A DNA stretch of 64,000 bases, taken from assembly GCF_019331715.1 (NCBI RefSeq), contig NZ_JAHBBG010000002.1:186001-250000 (forward strand). The letters run 5' to 3'. Of this stretch, positions 8,132-17,126 are shown in pieces (position 1 is the first letter of the stretch; each line of letters begins with the position of its first letter). A model generated the notes under the pieces. That model was not told the origin of the DNA. It ran no database searches and saw nothing but the letters and a program-made list of their open reading frames with translations. Origin of the DNA: Bifidobacterium simiiventris. GTDB taxonomy: Bacteria; Actinomycetota; Actinomycetes; Actinomycetales; Bifidobacteriaceae. Position numbers and translations under genes: made by a program.

Positions 8132-8701
8132 TCACTGAAGCAGGTCGGCGATGATGAGTTCGCCTTTCTCTTTGGACACGTGTTGTCGCCGATATAGTTC
8201 CAAGCAGTCGCACAACTCATCGGCGTCATGCCAGTAGTCGCGTAGGAAGGCCTCATTTTTGATACGTGTCAGTTCCAGTTCCTTCTTACAGAATTCGCTG
8301 GGTTTCAGTTTGCTTTTGAATCGGTTGGTGTACCGGTCGAGCTGTTGTTCTTTGATGATGGCAAGCATTTCAATTTCAGGAGTCGTATAACAGCTGAAGA
8401 CGGGAATAGTCTCGTTGTATGGGTATCCGAGCTTGAATCGTTCCTTACGAGAATCGAGGATACGGACAATGGCGACTTGCTTATCGTAGTCATAGCCCAG
8501 AAACGTGTCCTGAATCGTCTTCGCAGATCTGCAAATGACCGTAGGCCGTTCAGTGATGGTGTCCTTGATGACGGATGATTCGTCAACAATCAGTTTGCCG
8601 GCGGCTAGAAGGGTTTCAATGATGACGCGCTCGCATGACCCTTCGCAGACGAAGAGCACGCGAGCGCTTTGCAACATGAATTTGGACTGTTCATCGAGCA
8701 T
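8132..8701 (-). CDS. RloB-like / TOPRIM-like small effector candidate
   Basis: This 189-residue protein opens with a hydrophobic strand ending in Glu-Gly (ARVLFVCEGSCERVIIETLL, Glu20). A second strand ends in an acidic cluster (VAIVRILDSRKERF, Asp83), and then comes TTPEIEMLAIIKEQ (106-119). The strand-Glu-Gly opening and later acidic strand recall TOPRIM nuclease folds and RloB proteins, but a canonical DxD is not present. The start overlaps the ATPase gene by 11 bp, so the two are co-translated. It is the last gene of an hsdR-hsdM-hsdS-ATPase-effector operon. By analogy with RloA/RloB, AbiL and OLD-type pairs, it is probably the effector that the ATPase controls during phage infection. Function is inferred from context and is not proven. 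Confidence 0.6.
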   Translation of the reverse strand: MLDEQSKFMLQSARVLFVCEGSCERVIIETLLAAGKLIVDESSVIKDTITERPTVICRSAKTIQDTFLGYDYDKQVAIVRILDSRKERFKLGYPYNETIPVFSCYTTPEIEMLAIIKEQQLDRYTNRFKSKLKPSEFCKKELELTRIKNEAFLRDYWHDADELCDCLELYRRQHVSKEKGELIIADLLQ

Positions 8702-9926
8702 CAGCGGCTCCCGTCACCGACTTAATGTAGTTGCGCATTGCTGCTACATCTTCGGCCTTGGGTGCCGTACCCTTTACCAGATTGGAAAAGAAGATCTCGC
8801 TCTTCTTTGGTTCCACTCTCGTGACTCTGTCGGAATACTTGATGAGTTGGATGCGACGCTTCTCGTCGCGAACAGCGAAGTAGACGCCGTCCTTGCGTTC
8901 CAGATGATCAAGTAATTCTGGGTAATGCGTGGTAAACACCAATGTAGCGCCGCGAGGGTTGGTGATGGGAGATGCGAACAGATCCATGATGGTCTCCACC
9001 AGTTTCTTGTTCAGGCTGTTTTCGATCTCGTCTATCAGGAAATATCCTCCCTCCTTCAGAACCTCAACGGCGGCGTTGACGATACGACTTCCACGTATGG
9101 TGCCGGCGGACAGCATCTGTGCTGCATCGATCTGTCCCATGATACGTTCATGGTCATCGTCGACGAACTTGAGATGAACCTTACCATCTTCGTCCACGTC
9201 CAATCGTTCCACGCTCCGATCAAAGGTGCGAACGATGTCGGACGGCACGGTCGGGGTGTAGAAAGGTACGCGGAAAAAGTCGATGTAGTTCATCACCGGC
9301 GTGGAATGACCATTTTCTCCCTTGAGTCCGGAGGTAATGGAAGTGTTGGCCGGTATGTATTTTTTGGCTTCGGCGGCGAGTTCATGACTGCCTCCTATGC
9401 CACGGGTCAAGGTCTCCTCGCATCGCCCCTTGAACAGTTCGAAATCGGTCAGTTCTTTCTTGAGGACTGGCCTATTGATGTGTTTCCACATGCGTTCCTC
9501 GACGAAGTTCAGCGTATTGCCAGATTCGTAAGGTGCGCCATCACCTTGACCGGTTTTGGCTTTGGTCCTGCTGATGGTGGACTCCAGTAGGAACCACGCA
9601 TCGTCGTTCGTGAAGATGATGCGTGTCTGGATGGTGCCGGAAATCAGCGCGGCGAGTGGGCCGTATACCAAGTGGTCGGCATCCAAGGGGTTGCCTCGTA
9701 CGATGTCCAATGCGAAGTTCAGAGCGCGGAGTGTCGTGGTTTTGCCGGACGCGTTGAGTCCGGCTATGCCTATGACGGTCTGTGAGCTGATTCCAGCTCC
9801 GATTCCGGTGAACCGATGAACGGTCACGGATTGCGCTGATACTCGGTCGGATGCATATAAATCCATGGAGACGGAGTGATCTCGATAGAGGTCAAGTCCA
9901 TCGATGGCAAATTTCAGCAGATGCAT
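8691..9926 (-). CDS. AAA/ABC-type ATPase of a defence cassette (RloA-like)
   Basis: This 411-residue protein has the SMC/ABC-like layout of defence ATPases: Walker A GLNASGKTT (56-64), an ABC-signature-like LSAGTIRGSRI (about 272-282), Walker B GGYFLIDEIENSL with Asp299 and Glu300, and a switch histidine (FTTHYPEL, His334). There are no membrane segments. It is embedded downstream of hsdS and overlaps the small TOPRIM-like gene by 11 bp. R-linked ORFs (rlo genes) of this type are known passengers in type I restriction loci. The start at 9926 lies just after GGGAGGGA, which is itself inside the 3' arm of a 27-bp perfect hairpin (9931-9991), implying tight translational or transcriptional gating. 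AbiL, PARIS and OLD-family ATPases are alternative relatives. Confidence 0.75.
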   Translation of the reverse strand: MHLLKFAIDGLDLYRDHSVSMDLYASDRVSAQSVTVHRFTGIGAGISSQTVIGIAGLNASGKTTTLRALNFALDIVRGNPLDADHLVYGPLAALISGTIQTRIIFTNDDAWFLLESTISRTKAKTGQGDGAPYESGNTLNFVEERMWKHINRPVLKKELTDFELFKGRCEETLTRGIGGSHELAAEAKKYIPANTSITSGLKGENGHSTPVMNYIDFFRVPFYTPTVPSDIVRTFDRSVERLDVDEDGKVHLKFVDDDHERIMGQIDAAQMLSAGTIRGSRIVNAAVEVLKEGGYFLIDEIENSLNKKLVETIMDLFASPITNPRGATLVFTTHYPELLDHLERKDGVYFAVRDEKRRIQLIKYSDRVTRVEPKKSEIFFSNLVKGTAPKAEDVAAMRNYIKSVTGAADAR

Positions 9927-9930
9927 GGCT

Positions 9931-9991
9931 TCCCTCCCGTCTTGTAGGCTATAAACATAAAATCTGTTTATAGCCTACAAGACGGGAGGGA
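9931..9991 (-). promoter_or_regulatory. 27-bp perfect hairpin masking the ATPase ribosome-binding site
   Basis: Positions 9931-9957 are the exact reverse complement of 9965-9991, with a 7-nt loop (9958-9964). In the minus-strand transcript the 3' arm ends in GGGAGGGA, only four bases before the ATPase ATG at 9926, so the hairpin pairs the whole Shine-Dalgarno with an anti-SD (TCCCTCCC). The 5' arm begins 19 bp after the hsdS stop. It could also act as an intra-operon terminator, but no U-tract follows. Confidence 0.75.
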
Positions 9992-10010
9992 CAGCGACAC
10001 GGTTGTGCGC

Positions 10011-11297
10011 CTATTCGATGACGGCCTGGCCGTTCATGAGGAGGGGGAGGAGCCGGTCGCGCAGCGCGGCGAGGCGGGCGGATTCTTTTAAGCAGACTGA
10101 AATTTGCGCGGCCCCGCTCTTGCATAGTGATGCATACGCGTCGATTAACCCATTGTTTTGCGGTAGTGCAATAGGGAACGACAGAGATCCTTCGACATCG
10201 AGATGTTTGATTTTTGTGCCGCTGGCATATCCGCTGACATACCGATGATAGTCGACTCGTGACAGCATTTGGTTCAGCAGGTATCGCATGCCTTCTCTGT
10301 TTTCGACCAGTCGCACGACGTCCATGGACATTGTGACTTTGTCCTTAAAGATATTCGGCACGAGAAAGGTCTTCGCGATAACATCCGTTGATCCGGTCGA
10401 ATCTATTGGAGTTTGCTGAGTGACACACATAACGAGGTCATCGGGCGAAAGAAGTTTTGTGTCTTTGACGACTCCTGTGAAGTGTTTAAGCCCGGAATGT
10501 TTGTATGTGCCATCCGTGTTAAAAGATGCCAAGTTGATGAGGGACGTGCCCTGATCGGCTAATTCATTTGCCGTATAGGATATTCCTCTATCTATGGAAA
10601 CTAGCTCATTGGCTGTGATTACTTTCCATCCCTCTGGAATGTCACGGTGGAGGGCTTCGCTGTAGGTCATTGCGCCGCCGGAGAAACGGTAGGGGTTGCC
10701 GTGCTCGTCGGGGAAATCGAACTGGGTGAACCAGTAGTCGTACACCGAACGTGCCACTGATTCCAGCTCCGCAATGATCTTCGCATTCGTCTCGATCTTT
10801 TCGTCAACGGAGGAAAGCAAGCCCTCTATTCGATCTTGGGTGGCTCGATCCGGCAAAAGGATAGTCATATCCTGGAGAATGTCAGTGTTCAGGGAAGGCA
10901 TGGTAGAGCCAACGCAACTTGAGAGCATCTGTTTTCTTGCGTAGGACAGCCTAAGAAAATGTGAAATATAGCGAGAGTTGACTGAACTATTGCACCTGAC
11001 TCTGATGCAATCGGAACCTTGCAGCCAACCGTCTTTCTGCTTATCAATGTAGGCGTGACGATCCACTGATCCCTTCCGGCCAAAAACAATATCTCCTTCG
11101 CGAACAAGATGCTCAGAAAGTCTGCGAATCGTTGCTTTTGAAACCATTTTCAATGAGTGAGTATTGACTTCCCCATAGCCGATATCGCCAACGTTAATCA
11201 TCGGTATGCCTTCGGCGACATATTCGGAGGCAGAGAACTGTGTCCCAAAAGGTCCGGTTTTTAGTTCCGCAATCTCGCCAAGCTTCACCTTACGCAA
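10011..11297 (-). CDS. hsdS: Type I restriction-modification specificity subunit HsdS
   Basis: This 428-residue protein has two target-recognition domains, each followed by a conserved helix. TRD1 (about 1-150, KLGEIAELKTGPFGTQFSAS) leads into the helix TQDRIEGLLSSVDEKIETNAKIIAELE. TRD2 (about 215-390) leads into SARLAALRDRLLPLLMNGQ. HsdS sets the bipartite DNA target of the HsdM2S methylase and the HsdR2M2S nuclease. It begins with TTG at 11297 behind AAGGCGG and overlaps hsdM by 8 bp. The TRDs use more AT-rich codons than neighbouring housekeeping genes, consistent with horizontal exchange. It is full length, and no second hsdS or recombinase is nearby. Confidence 0.93.
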   Translation of the reverse strand: MRKVKLGEIAELKTGPFGTQFSASEYVAEGIPMINVGDIGYGEVNTHSLKMVSKATIRRLSEHLVREGDIVFGRKGSVDRHAYIDKQKDGWLQGSDCIRVRCNSSVNSRYISHFLRLSYARKQMLSSCVGSTMPSLNTDILQDMTILLPDRATQDRIEGLLSSVDEKIETNAKIIAELESVARSVYDYWFTQFDFPDEHGNPYRFSGGAMTYSEALHRDIPEGWKVITANELVSIDRGISYTANELADQGTSLINLASFNTDGTYKHSGLKHFTGVVKDTKLLSPDDLVMCVTQQTPIDSTGSTDVIAKTFLVPNIFKDKVTMSMDVVRLVENREGMRYLLNQMLSRVDYHRYVSGYASGTKIKHLDVEGSLSFPIALPQNNGLIDAYASLCKSGAAQISVCLKESARLAALRDRLLPLLMNGQAVIE

Positions 11298-12912
11298 GAT
11301 GCACCGCCTTCATCTGCTCCTCGATTTCGCGCTGCAGGCGCTCGCCTTCGGCCCACAGCTCGCGCAGTCTGCCCATCCGCTCGTCCATCTCCGCGTGGAA
11401 CTGTTCCGGCGTGATGTCCTCGTAGTCGATCTTCACTTCGAAATACTGTCCGGCGCTGAACGAGTACCGCTTCTCCCTGATCGCGTCATACGAGGCGATC
11501 ACCGAAAAATCATCCTGTTCCCGGCTGCCATTGAACGTTTCGATGATGCGTTCGATCTCCGCATCGGACAGAATGGTCCGCTGGTTCTTGCCGACCTTCT
11601 CCTTGGTTCCGAGCTTCGAGGCGTCCATGAGCAGCGCATGGTCGTACTGCTTCGACCGGTCGAGGAAGATGATCGACACGTTCGTGCCGGTGTTCGCGAA
11701 GATGTTGCTCGGCATCGACACCACGCCGCGCAGCATGCCGGAATTCACCATGTTCTGGCGAATCTCCAGCTCGATTTTGCTTTTCGCGGTCAGGAACCCG
11801 GTCGGCACCACAATCGCCGCCTTGCCGTCCGGCTTCATCGAATCGATGATGTGCTGGAGGAACATCAGGTAGATGGCCATCTTCTCCGGCTGCTTCGCCG
11901 GCACCTTCGGCACGCCTGCCCAGAAACGGCTGCCATACTTGTCGGACGCCAGCTGGTCGCGGCTCTGCGAGAAATCGGCCTTGAACGGCGGATTGCTCAC
12001 CACATAGTCGAACGTCTTGATCGACTTGCCGTCCGGCTCCACATGCCGCGGCGAGACCAGCGTGTCGTCATGCACCACGTTCGCCAATGAACCGACCTGC
12101 CCGTTCAGGATCAGGTTCAGCCGCATGAACTCGTTGGCTTTCTGCGAACGGTCCTGCGTGTACGTGGTGCAGTTGCCCTCGCCGATCTGATGCGCCAGCG
12201 CCAGCACCAGCGTGCCCGAACCGGCCGCCGGATCGTACACGGTCACGTTCGTGTCTCCTGCGGGAGCGAGAATCCGGGCCATGATGTTCGCGATCGCATG
12301 CGGCGTGAAGTATTCGCCGTAGCTGCCGGAATCCTTGTTGTAATCCTTGATGAGATACTCGAACACCTGAGAGAAGAAGTCATAGCCCTGCGAGAACGCG
12401 TCGAAGAAGCTGAAATCGACCAACGAGCCGACCAGCGACCTGCAGAAGTCATTGCGCTTGTTCGCCTCGACGATGAACCGGCTCACGCCTTGGAACAGGG
12501 TAATCGACTCCGTGCCGGCCTTCACCGAATACACGTCGATGTTGTCCTGCACGATGCCCAGCAGCGCCGTATCGAACGTCTTCGCGAAATCGTCGTCCTG
12601 CAGGTTGTACAGCGAGGACACCATCCACTCCGGGCGGATGATTGCTACGGTGCCCAGCTCATACGGCAGCATGGCACGCGCACCCTCGTCAAGGCCGCGA
12701 TACCGTTCCTCGATGGCGGCGACGTTCTCGCAATCCCTGAACTGGTCGAGCTTGCCCAACTCATAAAGCATGCGGTCGTTGAGATACTTGTACAGGAACG
12801 ATTCGGTGATGATCTTGTATTCGCTGCTGTCGTTCGCCAAACCGTAATTCGCGCACACGGTCTTCAGCCGGTCGATCATGGCGAGCGTGTCGTTGTAGGT
12901 CTCGGTGTTCAT
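11290..12912 (-). CDS. hsdM: Type I restriction-modification N6-adenine methyltransferase subunit HsdM
   Basis: This 540-residue protein has an N-terminal helical HsdM domain (about 1-170) and a C-terminal SAM-dependent methyltransferase domain. SAM motif I is DPAAGSGTL (227-235) and the catalytic adenine-N6 motif is NPPF (307-310). The region TGSYGEYFTPHAIANIM-like (about 195-212) is typical of gamma-class methylases. With HsdS it methylates adenine in the host target and protects it from HsdR. It overlaps hsdR by four bases (ATGA) and hsdS by eight. The length is normal. Confidence 0.95.
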   Translation of the reverse strand: MNTETYNDTLAMIDRLKTVCANYGLANDSSEYKIITESFLYKYLNDRMLYELGKLDQFRDCENVAAIEERYRGLDEGARAMLPYELGTVAIIRPEWMVSSLYNLQDDDFAKTFDTALLGIVQDNIDVYSVKAGTESITLFQGVSRFIVEANKRNDFCRSLVGSLVDFSFFDAFSQGYDFFSQVFEYLIKDYNKDSGSYGEYFTPHAIANIMARILAPAGDTNVTVYDPAAGSGTLVLALAHQIGEGNCTTYTQDRSQKANEFMRLNLILNGQVGSLANVVHDDTLVSPRHVEPDGKSIKTFDYVVSNPPFKADFSQSRDQLASDKYGSRFWAGVPKVPAKQPEKMAIYLMFLQHIIDSMKPDGKAAIVVPTGFLTAKSKIELEIRQNMVNSGMLRGVVSMPSNIFANTGTNVSIIFLDRSKQYDHALLMDASKLGTKEKVGKNQRTILSDAEIERIIETFNGSREQDDFSVIASYDAIREKRYSFSAGQYFEVKIDYEDITPEQFHAEMDERMGRLRELWAEGERLQREIEEQMKAVHLA

Positions 12913-15900
12913 GCGAGGCGTGTCTTCCTTTCGTCGGAGTACTCATTGTAGATCCTGTCCACGGTCGTCTTGACCTGCGACGGCGAGAACGTGACGTCGT
13001 TGTCCTTGAACGCCTTGATGATCGTCGGGCCGATGCTGTGCTTGAAGATCGCCGGCTGGTCGAGCGCCGCGGCATTCCGTTCGACCGTGGCGTCGATCGA
13101 ACGCCGCAGGGACGACAGGATGCGGAACAGCGCGGCGTCGCTGGACGCCATCGGCTGATCGTCGCCCATCATCTCCTTGTGGATGCGCATGAACTTCACG
13201 TCGCCGCCATATTTGCCGGCGAGCAGGTCGTTCTTCCGGTTCAGCTCGTCCGCCTCGCGTGCGAGCTCCTCGAACTGGCCGATCAGATCGGTCATCTCAT
13301 CGGTGGTGAGCTCCTGCATGTTGGCTTTGACGAGCTTCTCCCGGAGCTTGTCCAGCAGATTGACGTACGCGGGGTCCTTGGGGTCGTCGTTGCCTTGGAA
13401 CGAGCCGCAGGCGGTGCGGATCGTCCTCTTCAGCTTGTCGGCCACGGTCAGCTCCTCGGTGCCCTCCTTCTCGAAGCTGAACTCCATATGGTCCAACAGG
13501 ATGTTGAGCGAGCCTGTGGACAGCTGGCCGAGCTTCAGCGCCTTCTGCTCGTTGATGCGTCCGATGCGCAGATTGACCTCGTTGAGCAGCTTGCCGAACA
13601 GGGCGATGTCGAAATGCTCGTCCAGTTCGTCGTAGCCGTACAGGGTGGCCAGATTGCGCAGCTCCTTATACCGTTCGAGCGCCCTGCGAATCCGATACAG
13701 CTCGTCTTCGTCCTGGATCGCGCTGATCTCCTTGGCGAACGCGTACTCGTTGTCGGTGCTGTACTGCCACAGCGTGTCCTTGATGTCGGACAAGTCGGCC
13801 TTGATCGCCTTCGGATCGTCGAACAGGCTGGCGTACCGTGCGGCATCCTGACCGAACTCGCCGTTCAGTTCGGCCAGATAATCCTGATTGGTCTGGTCGA
13901 ACTGCTTGGAGATGTCCACGAAATCGACCACGAAACCGTGGTCCATCGACTTGTACGGCCGGTTCACACGGGTGAGCGCCTGCAACAGGTTGTGTGCCTT
14001 GAGCGGGCGGCACAGGTACATTTTCTTCAATCGTGGCGCGTCGAATCCGGTGAGCAGCATGTTGAACACCACCAGAATATCGATCTCCCCACGCTTGAAC
14101 CGTTTCTGGATATCGCGCTGGTCCTCCTTGGACCCCTCGTCGTAAAGCACCAGGGCGGACGAAAGATCGGGATCGTACTGCTGCAGGGCGTCGTATATGT
14201 TGCGGGCCTGCTGTGAGGTGCGGGCCACGATCATCGCGCCGATGTTGGCGCAATCCTTGCCGAGCGCGATGCGCGACTGCATGAGGTCGTTCACGATGTA
14301 TTCCGCCAACGGCTCCACGAAATGCGGGTGCTCGCACACCTGATCGAGATCGGTGAGCTTGTCGATCTCCTGCAGCGTGTCCATGATCGAACGCATCCTG
14401 ACGCGGAACTGGGGTTTGACATCCTCGCGTAGGAGTCGGAGCGTGTACCCGTCGGCAATGGACCGGTCGTAGAAATAGGTGTGGATGTATTCCCCGAACA
14501 CCTGCTTGGTGTCCGCACCGTTCTTCTGACGGATCAACGGGGTTCCGGTCAGGGCGATGCGAACCGCGTCGCGATCCGCGTTGAACAGTGCGGCGAGAAA
14601 GCTTTTGCCCGGTTTGTATTCGCGATGCGCCTCGTCGATGAAGAACAGACGTTGCTCGTTCAGTCCGTATTCGGCCGTGATGGCCTGCGCGTCGGCACTG
14701 AACTTCTGGATGTTCACCACGGCGATCTTCACCGGGGAGATGGTGATCCCATCGCCTTGGCCGGTGTTCCAAGCCGAAGGTTTGCGCAGCAGTTTGACGA
14801 AATCGTCCCTTGAATCGACGCGTATGACCGTCGCGCCGCGCGAACGGAACTCGTCGTCGGCCTGATTTGCCAGGTCGAGACGGTCCACGATAAAGAACGT
14901 ATACAATACGCGACGCTGTTCCTGGTAATAATCGCGCAGATACCGTGTCAGCAGGAACGCCAGTTCGGTTTTGCCGCTGCCCTGCGTATGCCAGATCACG
15001 CCCTGTCTGACGCCGCCGTCAAGCGTGCGACGCGCGGACTGAGAGGCGAAGAACTGCGGATAGCGCATGATGTGCTTCTCGATGACTCGTATGCCGTTGT
15101 CGTTGACGTAATCCTTGTAGCACAAGCCATATCGCAGCAGGAACATCAGCCGTTCGCGGGAGAACAGCGAGGTGATGATGCTGTTCGCCGGAGTCCGCGG
15201 GTCGACGGTTTCGTTCCATTGTGGCGAATCCAGCAGGGAGATCAGGTTGTTGTCCTTGAGGATGAGCTTCTCCTCGTCGATGCTGCGTGGCTTGAGTCGC
15301 TGCAACAATTCCCTTCCGCTGTCCTCCTCCTCGCGGAAACGGTTCATGCGTATGCCGTCGTAGGAGCTGGTCGCGTAGAAGGAGCCTTGGATCGGTTCGC
15401 GATCGCCGTCGTCGTACGGTTGATCGTTGCTGAACGCCATGATCTGCGTGATGTTCGCGAAACGGCAGAAAAACGGCTGCCTGAATCTCGTATACATGCG
15501 GTCGCGCTCGGCGAGAATGCCGTTGCGGTTGTTCAGCCGCTTGACTTCCATGAAGCACAATGGCATGCCGTTGATCAGGAATATGATGTCCGGACGGAAA
15601 TTATCGTCGTCATGCGCATAGGTGAATTCGGTTACGACCGTGAAGTCGTTGTTGTCCGGTGTCGTGAAATCGATGAGTCTGTATCCGTCCAGGCCATGCT
15701 GCAGGTTGCTGAAGAACGCGCGGCCGAGATCGTCGCTGTCCAACGTGACCGCGCTCTTGCGGATCAGGAACCTGACCTGATCGTCATCGATATCCATATC
15801 GGGATTGATACGGCGAAGCGCTTGCCCGAACAGGTCGTAGAAGATATTGGTGTCCGGATCGTAATCGGTACCGGGTTTGTCGTTCCTGATGGAACGATAT

Positions 15901-15968
15901 CGCCAGCCGAGTCTTGTGGCGTGTACCAGAGCGGGGACCTTCACGTACTTGTCTTCTGGACCGTGCAT
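12909..15968 (-). CDS. hsdR: Type I restriction endonuclease subunit HsdR
   Basis: This protein has 1019 residues from the ATG at 15968, chosen for AGGAAG four bases upstream; the frame is open to 16019. The N-terminal PD-(D/E)xK nuclease domain has Asp127 in RPDIIF and Glu141-x-Lys143 in MEVK. The translocase domain has Walker A TQGSGKT (328-334) and the DEAD-box-like FFIDEAHRE (DEAH at 445-448), followed by helicase motifs such as TGFDAPR. The C-terminal part is helical and binds the methylase core. It translocates and cuts unmethylated DNA. It is first in the five-gene defence operon, and its stop overlaps the hsdM start. Confidence 0.95.
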   Translation of the reverse strand: MHGPEDKYVKVPALVHATRLGWRYRSIRNDKPGTDYDPDTNIFYDLFGQALRRINPDMDIDDDQVRFLIRKSAVTLDSDDLGRAFFSNLQHGLDGYRLIDFTTPDNNDFTVVTEFTYAHDDDNFRPDIIFLINGMPLCFMEVKRLNNRNGILAERDRMYTRFRQPFFCRFANITQIMAFSNDQPYDDGDREPIQGSFYATSSYDGIRMNRFREEEDSGRELLQRLKPRSIDEEKLILKDNNLISLLDSPQWNETVDPRTPANSIITSLFSRERLMFLLRYGLCYKDYVNDNGIRVIEKHIMRYPQFFASQSARRTLDGGVRQGVIWHTQGSGKTELAFLLTRYLRDYYQEQRRVLYTFFIVDRLDLANQADDEFRSRGATVIRVDSRDDFVKLLRKPSAWNTGQGDGITISPVKIAVVNIQKFSADAQAITAEYGLNEQRLFFIDEAHREYKPGKSFLAALFNADRDAVRIALTGTPLIRQKNGADTKQVFGEYIHTYFYDRSIADGYTLRLLREDVKPQFRVRMRSIMDTLQEIDKLTDLDQVCEHPHFVEPLAEYIVNDLMQSRIALGKDCANIGAMIVARTSQQARNIYDALQQYDPDLSSALVLYDEGSKEDQRDIQKRFKRGEIDILVVFNMLLTGFDAPRLKKMYLCRPLKAHNLLQALTRVNRPYKSMDHGFVVDFVDISKQFDQTNQDYLAELNGEFGQDAARYASLFDDPKAIKADLSDIKDTLWQYSTDNEYAFAKEISAIQDEDELYRIRRALERYKELRNLATLYGYDELDEHFDIALFGKLLNEVNLRIGRINEQKALKLGQLSTGSLNILLDHMEFSFEKEGTEELTVADKLKRTIRTACGSFQGNDDPKDPAYVNLLDKLREKLVKANMQELTTDEMTDLIGQFEELAREADELNRKNDLLAGKYGGDVKFMRIHKEMMGDDQPMASSDAALFRILSSLRRSIDATVERNAAALDQPAIFKHSIGPTIIKAFKDNDVTFSPSQVKTTVDRIYNEYSDERKTRLA

Positions 15969-16076
15969 CGTGCTTCCTGTCAACGTTGAACGTGTGTGCA
16001 TTCCTATGATAAATGGCAACGTGGCATCATGCCTTCATGGAATCAGTCGTGTTGTGGAAGCATATGCTCAGCTGCG

Positions 16077-16973
16077 TCAGCGATCCGCGAACCGCTGGTT
16101 GAGTGCGGCGATGCGCTCGACGAACGCGGCGACTTGCGGGGCGGGGGAGAGCGGGGAGAGCAGACCGTACTGCATACCCACCGGCTCCGGCCAGTCGACG
16201 GGGACGTTGACGAGCTGCGGGTGCACGCCGGCCCACATCGGCTTGGAAATGAGCAGGTCGCCGGACTCGGCGCAGTCGTTGAACAGGTCGAGGTCGTAAT
16301 GGTCGATGTTGACCAACGTGATGTCCGGGTTGCGTTCGAACAGGTCGCGGGCGATGTCGTCGGTGCCGTTGCCGCGCGGCAGGATGCGGACATGCTCGCC
16401 GCTTAGATCGTCGATGATCAGTCTCGCGCGTCTCGCGAGCGGATGATTGCGCGGCACGGCCAGACACAGCGGTTCATATGACAGCACCTGCGTGTTGCAG
16501 ATGCCGTTCCAATGATCCGGCACGAATGCGGTGGCGATCACGTCGATGTCCTCGCCAAGCCGCGCGATGATATCGTCGATCGGCGTGCTGCCGTCCGGCA
16601 TCGATATGAGTTCCAAACGGATGTCGGTTTGGCCGGCACGCTGCCACAGATCGAGGATGCGGCGGGCGGGGCGCAGGATGGAGATGCCCAGACGCACGGG
16701 CGCCGCATGTTGGTGCATACGTTGGCGGGTTCTGCGGATGATCTCGTTCGATTCGCTCACGAGCGAACGCGCGCCGTCGATGAATTCCGCGCCGGCTTGG
16801 GTCGGGGCGACGCCGGTGCGGGATCGCTCGAAGATCGTCAGACCATACTCCTGCTCGAACGTGGTGACCTGCTTGGCGACGGCCGGCGTGGACAGGTGCA
16901 GCCGGCGCGCGGCTTGGGCGAAACTGCCGGCGTCCGCCGCGGCGATGATCGCGTCGAGTCTGCGGTCGTACAT
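16077..16973 (-). CDS. LysR family transcriptional regulator
   Basis: This 298-residue protein has an N-terminal winged helix (about 1-60: MYDRRLDAIIAAADAGSFAQ and LHLSTPAVAKQVTTFEQEYG) and a periplasmic-binding-like ligand domain from about residue 90. The start follows AGGGAG. It is divergent from the MFS exporter at 17127. The shared 153-bp region holds AAACC/GGTTT inverted repeats suited to a LysR dimer, so it probably controls that exporter and itself. The inducer is unknown. Confidence 0.9.
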   Translation of the reverse strand: MYDRRLDAIIAAADAGSFAQAARRLHLSTPAVAKQVTTFEQEYGLTIFERSRTGVAPTQAGAEFIDGARSLVSESNEIIRRTRQRMHQHAAPVRLGISILRPARRILDLWQRAGQTDIRLELISMPDGSTPIDDIIARLGEDIDVIATAFVPDHWNGICNTQVLSYEPLCLAVPRNHPLARRARLIIDDLSGEHVRILPRGNGTDDIARDLFERNPDITLVNIDHYDLDLFNDCAESGDLLISKPMWAGVHPQLVNVPVDWPEPVGMQYGLLSPLSPAPQVAAFVERIAALNQRFADR

Positions 16974-17000
16974 GGACGGCTCCCTGCATGTATGTAAACC

Positions 17001-17025
17001 TATGGTTTATATATCGTAAACCATA
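17001..17025. promoter_or_regulatory. LysR-type operator candidate
   Basis: TATGGTTTA (17001-17009) and TAAACCATA (17017-17025) form a perfect 9-bp inverted repeat with a 7-bp spacer. A further AAACC at 16996-17000 and another at 17035-17039 extend the series. It lies in the A/T-rich gap between the lysR and MFS starts. Confidence 0.55.
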
Positions 17026-17126
17026 ATCATTTATAAACCTATCTATTGTAACGTTTCTACGGAATATCATAGTCATCGCAACAACGTATGGATAACGAAT
17101 ATATAGATAGTACAGATAGGATACGC

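Noticed and set aside
10011..11297. Phase-variable hsdS system
   Set aside because: Only one hsdS is present, with no partial hsdS copies, inverted TRD repeats or recombinase in the window.
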